NCBI GenBank assembly: GCA_003153055.1
Contig: PMBV01000367.1
Coordinates: forward strand, 2,088-19,320
DNA from: Myxococcales bacterium
Lineage (GTDB): Bacteria; Myxococcota; Myxococcia; Myxococcales; Myxococcaceae
DNA: 17,233 nt
Direction: 5' to 3'
Position 1 is the first letter of the stretch; each line of letters begins with the position of its first letter. The notes under the pieces were generated by a model. It made no database searches. It saw nothing but the letters and a program-made list of their open reading frames with translations, and was not told the DNA's origin. Of this stretch, positions 6,321 through 13,909 are shown piece by piece. A program made the translations under genes and the position numbers.

Positions 6321-7547
6321 CTACCCTACGCCTTCCAGCCCCTTCACGTTCACGATGGCCTTGAAGGTGCGGCTGACCTGCATCGGGTTGTGCAGTTTGC
6401 CGAGGAAGAACTCGAGCTCGTGGATCCCGGGGTTGCGCGGCGTGAAGAAGAACTCCCGGACCGCGGCGCCTCCACCCGTGTGAAGCGTCACTTCGCGCAG
6501 GCTGACCCGCTTGGCCAGCTGTGGCTCGATCGCCCAGACATGCCCCTGCTTCTCGGCCAGCTTCACCACCAGGCCGTGATTCAGCTTCACCTCGATGTCC
6601 TTCGGTGAGCCGGTCGTCGGCGACACCTCGAGCTCGACGATCTCGAACGCGTCACGGGACACGGGCGGGAACTCCGGCGCCCTGGGCTCACAGATCTCCG
6701 CGTCGACGCGACCACCCCACCCCGTCTGCTTCTCAATCACTCCGGTAGCCACCGCTACCTCACCCACGTACTTCTTGAGGCCCTTGGTCGCCTTGCCCTC
6801 GATGGTGAAGGCCACTTGCTGGCGGGTTCCGGCGTTCGACACCACGAGGAAGAACTCGTCGCCACTCATCTCGAGCCGGCCGCGAATGGTCGCGAAGCCC
6901 TTGAGCCCGACCGACATGCCGGGGCTACACAATGTCTCGACCTCACCGGGCGACAACAGGCGCAGCTTCGAGGTGTCCTCTGGGGCCGGCCCCTCGGGCT
7001 CTGGAGCTTCCTCGGGCTTTCGCGCGGTGTACTTCCGCACGTCGACCGAGCCGCCGTAGGGGTGAAACCGGCGAATGAGGCCCGACACCGAGACCTTGTG
7101 ATCGACATAGGCCGGGAACACTTCTTGATCCGGTCCCTGAAGCAAGAACCACAGCTCTCGCTTGTCCCGACCGATCACCTCGAGGTACGGGAGGTTCTGA
7201 TACAGCACGACTCGGCCTTTGAGCCCGCCCTCACCGGCGACGCCACGGGTGCCGACGGTCAGCACTTGCTCCATTTCGCGCTTGGTGAGCGCGGCCCCCT
7301 CGCTGGGGAGCTTGGTCGACCTCGGAATCTCCTTGTCGGGCAGCGGACCCTGCCAGCCGTCGGTGCGCTTGGGCGCACTGATCGGAGGAGCCTTCGCGGC
7401 TTTGCCCTTGGCCTTGACAGCGGGCTTGGCTGTTTTGGGCGCCGGGCTCGGAGACGACTTGGTCACCTTCTTGGCGACCGTCTTCGTCCGTTGCGGCGCG
7501 GATTTCTTGGCTTTTCCTCGCGGCGTCTTCGCCTTCTTTTTGGCCAA
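6321..7547 (-). CDS. Unrecognised protein: Lys-rich tail, duplicated beta domain, chagasin-like C-terminus
   Basis: I do not recognise this 408-residue protein as a named family. The first 60 residues are almost only Lys, Ala, Pro, Ser and Thr (MAKKKAKTPRGKAKKS), like histone H1 tails. Two similar beta-rich blocks follow, about 109-173 and 216-288. Both start with LKG and share a run of YV, V-V-G-I and YGG/WGG-VD, so they look duplicated and OB-like. The last 100 residues (SPTTG near 309-313, GLVVKL, HTGGGAAVREFFF, PGIHELEFFLG) resemble the chagasin-type protease-inhibitor fold, though the usual RPW motif is not clear. The TTG at 7547 has a perfect AAGGAG six bases away and gives a start of the form MAKKK; an in-frame ATG at 7601 lacks this. 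It lies 86 bases upstream of rnr on the same strand. No signal peptide or membrane segment is visible. Confidence 0.75.
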   Translation of the reverse strand: MAKKKAKTPRGKAKKSAPQRTKTVAKKVTKSSPSPAPKTAKPAVKAKGKAAKAPPISAPKRTDGWQGPLPDKEIPRSTKLPSEGAALTKREMEQVLTVGTRGVAGEGGLKGRVVLYQNLPYLEVIGRDKRELWFLLQGPDQEVFPAYVDHKVSVSGLIRRFHPYGGSVDVRKYTARKPEEAPEPEGPAPEDTSKLRLLSPGEVETLCSPGMSVGLKGFATIRGRLEMSGDEFFLVVSNAGTRQQVAFTIEGKATKGLKKYVGEVAVATGVIEKQTGWGGRVDAEICEPRAPEFPPVSRDAFEIVELEVSPTTGSPKDIEVKLNHGLVVKLAEKQGHVWAIEPQLAKRVSLREVTLHTGGGAAVREFFFTPRNPGIHELEFFLGKLHNPMQVSRTFKAIVNVKGLEGVG

Positions 7548-7627
7548 CGCTGTCTCCTTAGGTGCGTCGCGGCGACCGACCTGACCTGTGGCCTCGAGCA
7601 TGCTCCTCCACAGACCAATGCCAAGTT

Positions 7628-7656
7628 CCGATACAGAGGACCTTCCCCATTGTCAA
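7628..7656 (-). promoter_or_regulatory. Candidate promoter for the Lys-rich protein gene
   Basis: On the minus strand a perfect TTGACA (7656-7651) is followed by a 17-base spacer and TATCGG (7633-7628), three of six bases of the -10 consensus. It lies in the AT-richer gap between two divergent genes, about 80 bases upstream of the TTG start at 7547. An overlapping plus-strand TTGTCA (7650-7655) could serve moeA but has a poor -10, so I do not call it. Confidence 0.4.
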
Positions 7657-7713
7657 CCCAAATCCCTGCAATTCCTATTGGTTTTCTCCGTACAAAAAGG
7701 ACATGAAGTGATC

Positions 7714-8919
7714 ATGGCGATGCTCTCGGTGGAAGACGCTCAAGAGCGGGTGTTGGAGCTGTGCTCGCCTCTTCCCGAGGAGACCGTCTCGGTGGAGGAC
7801 GCGGTAGGCCGCGCGCTGGTCACGGACTTCATGGCCGTGCGGACCCTGCCCCCATGGGACAACTCGGCGATGGACGGCTACGCGGTGCGCACGATGGATC
7901 TGATCGGCAAGCCAGTGCCGCTCACGGTCATCGAGCGCATCTTCGCGGGACAGAAACCGTCGTTGGCCCTCGAAGAGGCCACCTGCGCGAGGATCATGAC
8001 CGGGGCGCAGCTTCCCAGTGGCGCCGACGCCGTGGTGCCCCAGGAGCGCGTGCAAGTCATCGATGAGGAACAGATCGAGATCCTCGAGATACCGAAGCCG
8101 CACGCCAACATCCGCTTCAAGGGCGAGGACGTGCGAGAGGGGCAACTGCTCCTCAAGGCGGCCTGGCCCATCGGGTTGGCCGAGGCGGGGGCCCTCTGGG
8201 GTCAAGGGGTGGCCCGGGTCGTCGTGAGGCGCAGGCCACGGGTCGCCATCGCGTCGAGCGGAGACGAGCTGTGCAACGCGTGGGAGGAGTCGCATGGGCG
8301 CATCGTGGACACCAACTCACCGGTCATCGCGCAGGCGGTCAAGCGAGCCGGGGGCGTGCCCACGACGCTCGGGGTAGTCGCGGATCGCATCGAGGCGCTC
8401 ACCGCTTCGTTCCGCCAAGGACTCGACTCCGACGTGCTGGTGACGCTGGCTGGCGCCTCGGTGGGCGACCACGACTTCGTCCGGGACGCCTTCACCGAGT
8501 TGGGCGTCGCGATGGACTTCTGGACGGTGGCCATGAAGCCAGGCAAGCCCCTGGCGGTCGGGCGCACCGATCGCACCCTCGTCTTCGCGCTCCCCGGCAA
8601 CCCCGTGTCGGCGATGGTGACCTTCGAGCTGTTCGTCAGACCTGCGCTCCGGGCACTCCAGGGCCTCCCGTCTCGCGTCACGCCTCTGCCCGGTCGCGCA
8701 GCCACCCCATTGCAGAAGCCCGCCGGCCGCCGCCACTTCATCCGCGCCACGGTGGAGCTTCGTGATCGAGAGTTCTGGGCGACGCCCCTGGCGAACCAGT
8801 CATCAGGATCGCTCTCCTCGGTCACCGGGGCGACCCACCTGATCAGCGTGGCTCCAGACACGACCGAGGTCGAGATGGGCAGCGAAATCAGCTTGATACC
8901 CGTCGACTGGCTGGGGTGA
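7714..8919 (+). CDS. moeA: Molybdopterin molybdenumtransferase MoeA
   Basis: MoeA inserts molybdate into adenylylated molybdopterin in the last step of molybdenum cofactor synthesis, in the cytoplasm. At 401 residues it has the normal length. Landmarks are PPWDNSAMDGYAVR (46-59), RIMTGAQLPSGADAVVPQE (93-111), ANIRFKGEDVREGQ (131-144), IASSGDEL (179-186), DTNSPVIAQ (199-207), AGASVGDHDFVRD (246-258), MKPGKPLAVG (274-283) and FALPGNPVSA (291-300). These include the acidic residues expected at the active site. The ATG at 7714 is chosen for family length. A GTG at 7708 in the same frame has a better-spaced AAAAAGG (7694-7700) and may be the true start. It is divergent from the Lys-rich protein gene and 136 bases upstream of ribA. 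No other Moco genes are in the window. Confidence 0.96.
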   Translation: MAMLSVEDAQERVLELCSPLPEETVSVEDAVGRALVTDFMAVRTLPPWDNSAMDGYAVRTMDLIGKPVPLTVIERIFAGQKPSLALEEATCARIMTGAQLPSGADAVVPQERVQVIDEEQIEILEIPKPHANIRFKGEDVREGQLLLKAAWPIGLAEAGALWGQGVARVVVRRRPRVAIASSGDELCNAWEESHGRIVDTNSPVIAQAVKRAGGVPTTLGVVADRIEALTASFRQGLDSDVLVTLAGASVGDHDFVRDAFTELGVAMDFWTVAMKPGKPLAVGRTDRTLVFALPGNPVSAMVTFELFVRPALRALQGLPSRVTPLPGRAATPLQKPAGRRHFIRATVELRDREFWATPLANQSSGSLSSVTGATHLISVAPDTTEVEMGSEISLIPVDWLG

Positions 8920-9055
8920 TCCGCGGTGATGCGAGACGTTTCTCTTCGCAGCGCATCGAACATGATGATGACCTCGATGCTTGACCAACGAAGCCTTCAA
9001 AGCGAGCGTCGCTGCATTGGAGCAGCCCTCCTCGGGGCATCACGGTGAGGAAGGA

Positions 9056-9721
9056 ATGAGCGAAGCCAAGGTTCTCCCTACCAGGAAGCTGTCGAACTTC
9101 CTGGAGCGCTACTCCGAGTCGCAGCTGCCCACCGAGCGAGGGCTGTTTCGCATCGTCGTCTTCCGCGACCGACGGAACGGGAAAGAGCACGTTGCCATGG
9201 TGAAGGGCGACGTGCATGGCCTCGAGGGGGTGCCGGTACGGATCCACTCCGAGTGCCTGACCAGCGAGGTCTTCGGCAGCCTCCGCTGTGACTGTCGAGC
9301 CCAGCTCGATCGCGCGCTCGACTTCATCAGCCAGCAGGGGTGTGGCGTGCTGGTCTACCTGCGCCAGGAAGGTCGCGGCATCGGCCTGGGCAACAAGATC
9401 AAGGCCTACGCACTCCAGCAGGACCATGGGCTGGACACCGTGGAGGCGAACCTCAAGCTCGGCTTTGCCGACGATCTGCGACGCTACGACGCCGCCGCGG
9501 AGATCCTCCGAGCGCTGGGCGTCGAGTCCGTGGATCTCATCACCAACAACCCGTTGAAGATCGCCGGTCTGGTCGACGAGGGCGTGGCGGTGCGACGTCG
9601 CATTCCTTCGCGGACGCTGACCAACCCCTTGAACGTCGATTACCTGAAGACCAAGCGCGATCGCTCCGGACATCTCATGGAGTTCCTCTCCGAGGAAGGA
9701 ACCGAAGCCAAGGCAGGCTAG
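9056..9721 (+). CDS. ribA: GTP cyclohydrolase II (riboflavin biosynthesis)
   Basis: The 221-residue product is a stand-alone RibA without the dihydroxybutanone-phosphate synthase domain found in many fused proteins. It opens GTP, releasing formate and pyrophosphate, to start riboflavin and flavin synthesis. The zinc site is visible as RIHSECLTSEVFGSLRCDC, with Cys67, Cys78 and Cys80. Further signatures are YLRQEGRGIGLGNKIKAYAL (101-120), DTVEANLKLGFADDLRRYD (127-145) and LITNNPLKIAGL (161-172). The ATG at 9056 follows GAGGAAGGA closely; an upstream TTG in the same frame adds 25 residues with no family match. It is downstream of moeA on the same strand and ends 10 bases from the convergent lipB-nudix gene. 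No FMN riboswitch is evident in the preceding 136 bases. Confidence 0.96.
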   Translation: MSEAKVLPTRKLSNFLERYSESQLPTERGLFRIVVFRDRRNGKEHVAMVKGDVHGLEGVPVRIHSECLTSEVFGSLRCDCRAQLDRALDFISQQGCGVLVYLRQEGRGIGLGNKIKAYALQQDHGLDTVEANLKLGFADDLRRYDAAAEILRALGVESVDLITNNPLKIAGLVDEGVAVRRRIPSRTLTNPLNVDYLKTKRDRSGHLMEFLSEEGTEAKAG

Positions 9722-9731
9722 TGGCTCGTCC

Positions 9732-10805
9732 TCAAGCTGTGACGGCGGCCGCGCGGGTGAGCGCGCGCTTGAACCCAGCGAACGGAACCCGGCCCAGCGC
9801 TGTGGCCAGGTCGACCCACTCGAAGGCATCGTGCTCGTCGCTCAACCGTGGGTTGGCGCGCTCAGACACCAGCGCCACGTAGGCGGTCTCGATGGCCACC
9901 CGTGGCGGCGAGGAGGCTCCCCATGGGAAGGCGTGCCGGTACTCCAGCGAGCGAACGGGTGTCTCGAAGGAGGTCTCCTCCCGAAGCTCCCGCTGAGCGG
10001 CCAGCGCTGTCGACTCCCCCGCCTCGACCCGACCCGTGACTGGTTGCCAAAAGCCGCCCCGCTCAGGAGTGCGACGCATGAGGAGAAAATCGTCAGCGTG
10101 ACGGATCACCACTGACACGGTCTCTTCTGGGGCGGGGGCCAGTACGACGGAGCAGTCGAACACGGCGGCGAAGTGCTCGATGATCCGCTGGCTCACCGCC
10201 TCCGGCTCGACGGCGCGGCCCAGCTCCCGCTCCATCGACGTGACGCCCCCCTCGGTGATGCCGCAGGGGACGATCAGCCCGAAGTGCGAGAGATCGGGCC
10301 GAATGTTCAGGGCGAATCCGTGGCGAGTGTACCATCGCGACAGGTGAACCCCGAGAGCCGCGAGCTTCCTCGGGCCCCCATCGCGGCTCTGCTCGACCCA
10401 GACGCCTGGCCACCGCTCCAGCCGGCTCGCCGCGATGCCGAAGTCGGCGGCCGTGCGAATGACGACCTCTTCGATGGCCCGCACGTACTTCCGCACGTCC
10501 TGTCGACCGGGGCCCAGGTGGAGCAACGGGTAGCCGACCAACTGACCGGGCCCGTGGTACGTGACGTCTCCGCCTCGGTCGGTCTCGAAGAGCTCGACGC
10601 CCAGGCGGTCGAGCTGGGCCGGGCTCGCCAGCACGTTGGCCCGGTGCGCGCCCCGACCCATGGTCAGCACGGGCGGGTGCTCCAGCAACAGCAGCGTGTC
10701 AGTGCTGCGCTCGAGCTTCTTCGCCTCGATGAACTGTCGCTGGAGCTCGAGCCCATCGGAGTACTCCACCCGCCCCAAGGGCCAGCACGTGACCGGAGGA
10801 TTCAT
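9732..10805 (-). CDS. lipB: Octanoyltransferase LipB fused to a Nudix hydrolase domain
   Basis: Residues 1 to about 220 are LipB, which moves octanoyl groups from acyl carrier protein to lipoate-dependent enzymes. RGGDVTYHGPGQLVGYPL at 77-94, the catalytic lysine in RKLAALGVH (Lys147) and the catalytic cysteine in LIVPCGITEGG (Cys181) are present. Residues about 228-357 form a Nudix domain: the box at 258-280 reads GRVEAGE, then RELREETSF, keeping both key glutamate clusters but with Ser279 in place of the usual glycine. WQPVTGRV and FEWVDL resemble Nudix enzymes that act on dihydroneopterin triphosphate or nucleotides. No stop or start separates the two parts, so it is a true fusion. The ATG at 10805 overlaps the upstream gene's stop by four bases (ATGA), implying translational coupling. 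The Nudix substrate is unknown. Confidence 0.93.
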   Translation of the reverse strand: MNPPVTCWPLGRVEYSDGLELQRQFIEAKKLERSTDTLLLLEHPPVLTMGRGAHRANVLASPAQLDRLGVELFETDRGGDVTYHGPGQLVGYPLLHLGPGRQDVRKYVRAIEEVVIRTAADFGIAASRLERWPGVWVEQSRDGGPRKLAALGVHLSRWYTRHGFALNIRPDLSHFGLIVPCGITEGGVTSMERELGRAVEPEAVSQRIIEHFAAVFDCSVVLAPAPEETVSVVIRHADDFLLMRRTPERGGFWQPVTGRVEAGESTALAAQRELREETSFETPVRSLEYRHAFPWGASSPPRVAIETAYVALVSERANPRLSDEHDAFEWVDLATALGRVPFAGFKRALTRAAAVTA

Positions 10806-11857
10806 CGCTCGGTGTACCTCCCCGGGGCGATGCGACGGGCCAGGGCGGCGACCTCGTGGGCACCCCGGCCCGAGTCGACGGCGATGGCCACCAGGCGCCT
10901 GAGCGCTTGCTCGGGGAGCACCACGCCTCGAGCGCGGAGGAGCCCCTGGGCCAGCGCTTCGAGCGCGGGGACGTCGGGCGCCTCGAGCGTCACCACCTGA
11001 TCCACCAGGGCGAGCAGGCGCTCCGACGCGGCGTCGATGGCCGAGGTCAGGGCCTTCGTGTCGTAGACTGGTTCGTCGCCCTGCTCGCTCGACAGCACCA
11101 GGCTGGGTGAGGGCAGTTGGCCGGGGGCACCAATCACCATCGATCGCCCGGGAGCCTCTTCGAGCCAAGTCAGGAGCCGCGCCTCCTCCTCGGCCGCCAG
11201 TCGGGGCGGGAGATCGATGAAGAGTCGGTGTTCGGGCAGCTGGGTATACGGCGGCCGGGTGAGCGCCCCGAGGTGCCGGAGGAGCGTCGATCGCCCAGAC
11301 GCCGGTGGACCGACCAGCAACGCCACTTGCCCAGACCAGCGACGAAGGCGCTCGAGGGCCCGCGCCTGCGAGGGCAGCAACTCCGGCGCCGCGCGGGAGC
11401 TCGGCGGGTTCGCCGCGTCAGGCACCCGAGCGCCGACGAGGCCGGCGGACGCCTCGAGACAGTCGCGGCAGATGAACGCTCCGGTGGGGCCGGTGACGAG
11501 CGCGCCAACCTCACGCGAGGGCCCGCAGCAGAACGAGCACCAGGCCTCCACCTGGGAGTCGGCCAGGGTCGGGCCCCGCTGCTCGATCCGCGGGGCTCGG
11601 CTGGGGGGCTGACTGACAGCTGGGCGCGCCCCGGTCTCGTCGAGCTCGTCTCCGAAGCCGAAGTCATCTGACGGCGGAGGCGTCTTGGGGCCCTCGAGCC
11701 GTGCCGCGTGCCGCAGCATCTGTTCGGCCCGCGCGGCGAGCGCCCGTTCGGAGTACCAGCCAGCCGCCTGGCGCAGCAACCGAGTGGCCTCGGGGAGATC
11801 TCCTCGGACCTCGGCGCGCTGCGCGGCAGCGAGGAGATTGCGAATCTCGGACACCAC
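10802..11857 (-). CDS. ClpX-type zinc finger protein with a degenerate P-loop ATPase domain
   Basis: The 351-residue protein has three parts. Residues 1-55 are helical and TPR-like (RGDLPEATRLLRQAAGWYSE). Residues 107-133 hold Cys107, Cys110, Cys130 and Cys133 spaced C-x2-C-x19-C-x2-C, with CSFC, SREV, GPTGAFICRDC; this closely matches the N-terminal zinc finger of ClpX, which binds adaptors and substrates. Residues about 160-345 look like an AAA-type domain. Its P-loop reads VGPPASGRST (182-191), with Arg189 where lysine is expected, and no clear Walker B glutamate follows LFIDLPP. The end (VTLEAPDVPALEALAQGLL onward) resembles an AAA lid. It has no ClpP-binding loop. The start is GTG at 11857. 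It is coupled to lipB-nudix. A regulatory or scaffolding role is inference. Confidence 0.8.
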   Translation of the reverse strand: MVSEIRNLLAAAQRAEVRGDLPEATRLLRQAAGWYSERALAARAEQMLRHAARLEGPKTPPPSDDFGFGDELDETGARPAVSQPPSRAPRIEQRGPTLADSQVEAWCSFCCGPSREVGALVTGPTGAFICRDCLEASAGLVGARVPDAANPPSSRAAPELLPSQARALERLRRWSGQVALLVGPPASGRSTLLRHLGALTRPPYTQLPEHRLFIDLPPRLAAEEEARLLTWLEEAPGRSMVIGAPGQLPSPSLVLSSEQGDEPVYDTKALTSAIDAASERLLALVDQVVTLEAPDVPALEALAQGLLRARGVVLPEQALRRLVAIAVDSGRGAHEVAALARRIAPGRYTER

Positions 11858-11931
11858 CGCATTCTACGCCCAACCCCGGGTCGCTCGCAGGTGATTGGTC
11901 AGCTCCCTTGCGCGGCAGACGTCCAGCGGGC

Positions 11932-13164
11932 ATGACGGCGAAGCTGCCCCCCGTGAGATCGGCCTTCACAGATCGCTGGCTCAGGCTCACGGAGGGGCTC
12001 CCTCCACCGTACTGGGCCCTGGTCGTGGGTGTGTTCATCACCCGAGCTGGCAGCTTCATCGTTCCCCTCCTCTTCGTCTACCTCACGCAGTTTCGTGGAA
12101 TGTCCCTGTCGTCGGCCGGGCTGGTGACCTCGCTCTTCGGAGCCGGGTCGCTCTTGGGGACCCTCACGGGGGGCACGCTGGCCGATCGAATCGGCCGCAA
12201 GCGCACCATGTTGGTGTCGCTCATCAGCGGCGCCCTGAGCATGGTGCTCTTGGGCGCGGCGAGAGCCCCCTGGCAATTGGCCCTGTGCTCGATGCTCCTC
12301 GGGTTCACGGGCGACGCGTACCGACCAGCGGCCCAGGCCCTGGTGGCTGACGTGGTCGAGCCCGCGCATCGACTCAAGGCCTTCGCGATACAGTACTGGG
12401 CGGTCAACCTCGGCTTCACCTTCGCGGCCGTGGTCGGAGGCTTCATGGCCCAGCGGAGCTTCACTGTGCTCTTCGTGGGTGACGCCGCGACGACCCTGGG
12501 GTTGGCGGCCATCGTGTGGAAGCTGGTGCCCGAGACCAAGCCCACGGGGGGGCAAGGCCGGAAGGGAGCGTCGCTCCTCGCGCCGTTCGTCGATCAGGTC
12601 TTCGCTCCGTTTCTCCTGCTGAACTTCCTGGTGGTGCTGGTCTTTCTCCAGCACCTCACCGGGCTTCCCGCTGACATGCACGACAAGGGCTTCTCCACCG
12701 AAGCGTTCGGGGTCGTCATCGCGGCCAACGGGGTACTCATCGTCGTGCTCCAGTCCTTTGTGATGGAGCGGGTCAAGGGCGTTCCCCGGCCGGTGCTCCT
12801 AGCGGTGGCCGCCGCGTTGACCGGCGTGGGCTTCGGCGTCACCACCTGGGCGACGAGCATTCCCCTCTACCTGCTCTCAGTCTCTGTGTGGACCTTGGGA
12901 GAGATCATCTTCGCGCCAGTCAATGCCAGCATCGTCGCGGACCTGTCCCCCATCGAGGCACGAGGGCGCTACCAGGGCGCCTTCAGCCTCACCTGGGCGC
13001 TGGCGGCGATGGTGTCTCCCGCCGCCGGGCCAAGGCTGATGGAGGCCATCGGCATGCGGGGCTACTGGCTCGTCTGCGCGTCGATTGGCCTCTTCACCGC
13101 GGCCGCCCACCTGCTGTTTACGAGCAGGCTCCTCAAGGCGGAAAGCGTGGAGTCGAAGGCCTGA
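11932..13164 (+). CDS. Major facilitator superfamily transporter
   Basis: The 410-residue product has about twelve hydrophobic segments and the MFS loop signature GGTLADRIGRKRTM at 80-93, between helices two and three. An arginine-containing helix (VFITRAGSFIVPLLFVYLTQ) and the second-half motif SPIEARGRYQGAF fit drug-efflux type proton antiporters such as MdtH or YajR relatives. It acts in the inner membrane; the exported compound cannot be predicted. The ATG at 11932 has only a weak AGCGGG upstream, and a GTG at 11953 is a possible alternative. The reading frame extends further upstream but there it overlaps the divergent zinc-finger gene and loses hydrophobic character. The 74-base gap to that gene must hold both start regions, but no clear promoter stands out. 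Confidence 0.9.
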   Translation: MTAKLPPVRSAFTDRWLRLTEGLPPPYWALVVGVFITRAGSFIVPLLFVYLTQFRGMSLSSAGLVTSLFGAGSLLGTLTGGTLADRIGRKRTMLVSLISGALSMVLLGAARAPWQLALCSMLLGFTGDAYRPAAQALVADVVEPAHRLKAFAIQYWAVNLGFTFAAVVGGFMAQRSFTVLFVGDAATTLGLAAIVWKLVPETKPTGGQGRKGASLLAPFVDQVFAPFLLLNFLVVLVFLQHLTGLPADMHDKGFSTEAFGVVIAANGVLIVVLQSFVMERVKGVPRPVLLAVAAALTGVGFGVTTWATSIPLYLLSVSVWTLGEIIFAPVNASIVADLSPIEARGRYQGAFSLTWALAAMVSPAAGPRLMEAIGMRGYWLVCASIGLFTAAAHLLFTSRLLKAESVESKA

Positions 13165-13186
13165 GGGCCGTGCTAGAAAGCCGCGC

Positions 13187-13894
13187 ATGAAGGCCTTCGC
13201 GCTCCTGCTCACCGCGGTGCTCGCCCAGGAGCCCCCCACCCCACCGCCCGAGCCCATCGCGGTCCCCGCGCCAGCCGGGGCTCCTGCGCCCACCGAGGCC
13301 CGTTCGCCCAGCCCGGCCGCTCCGGTGGAGCCCGCCGCGCCGCCACGGCCCAAGGGCGCCGACGAGGTGGTTCGACAGGTCAAGCGACTCCGCGAGCTCC
13401 CCCAGCCCGAGCGGGAGAAGCTGGTGGAGCAACTGCGAAGAGAATACGGGGCCAGCGACATCAACCCCATTCTTCCGCCGGCTGATCTCGACCTCGAGGC
13501 CTTCGCGGAGCTGCCCACCGCGGATCAGGCCCGGCTGACTGCCCGGCACTTCTTCACCGACCTCATCGCCGCCGACACCCCAGGCATGCTCGCCCACTGT
13601 GGGTTGCCCTTCATGCTCGAGGACCGGCGAATCGATCGAGCCGACGAGCTGCGAAGTGAGTGGGTCAAGAACCTGAGGGCCAAGCGCACGGACCTGTTGG
13701 TGCTCTACGACGTCGAATTGCTCACGCCACCAGAGATGGAGAAGAAGTACGGCGCGCCTCCCCGGCGGCTGTCGGGCTGGAGCTGGCGAAGCGCCAACAC
13801 CTCCCTCGCGGTGGGGAACCTCTCCGGGCACGCGATGGTGTTGCTGCTCCGCCCAGTGGGCGCCGCGTGGCAGATCGTCGGCTTCCACGACTGA
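13187..13894 (+). CDS. Secreted Pro-rich protein with a possible NTF2-like domain
   Basis: The 235-residue protein starts with a short signal-like segment (MKAFALLLTAVLAQ) and then a Pro/Ala-rich linker at about 15-56, as in exported proteins that cross the periplasm. A charged helical region (58-88) follows. Residues about 115-235 have the rhythm of an NTF2/SnoaL-like fold: ARHFFTDLIAADTPGMLAHC, a helix with RADELRSEWVKNL, then strands ending AAWQIVGFHD. I do not recognise a named family and no catalytic residues can be assigned. The start ATG lies 22 bases after the transporter stop, with GAAAG before it as a modest ribosome site, so the two may be co-transcribed. It converges with the next gene. 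Confidence 0.7.
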   Translation: MKAFALLLTAVLAQEPPTPPPEPIAVPAPAGAPAPTEARSPSPAAPVEPAAPPRPKGADEVVRQVKRLRELPQPEREKLVEQLRREYGASDINPILPPADLDLEAFAELPTADQARLTARHFFTDLIAADTPGMLAHCGLPFMLEDRRIDRADELRSEWVKNLRAKRTDLLVLYDVELLTPPEMEKKYGAPPRRLSGWSWRSANTSLAVGNLSGHAMVLLLRPVGAAWQIVGFHD

Positions 13895-13909
13895 CCGGCG
13901 AGGAGCTCC

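Noticed and set aside
6816..7706. A 296-codon plus-strand frame antisense to the Lys-rich protein gene
   Set aside because: Composition follows the opposite strand's codons, and the opposite strand has a ribosome site and internal repeats.
8962..9048. A 28-codon open frame between moeA and ribA that could be a leader peptide
   Set aside because: It starts with MMMTSM and has no ribosome site, attenuator hairpin or biased amino-acid run. I see no support for translation.
10806..11168. A 121-residue N-terminal extension of the LipB frame
   Set aside because: It is Arg/Gly/Pro-rich shadow sequence overlapping the zinc-finger gene. The ATG at 10805 begins the LipB homology and forms an ATGA overlap.
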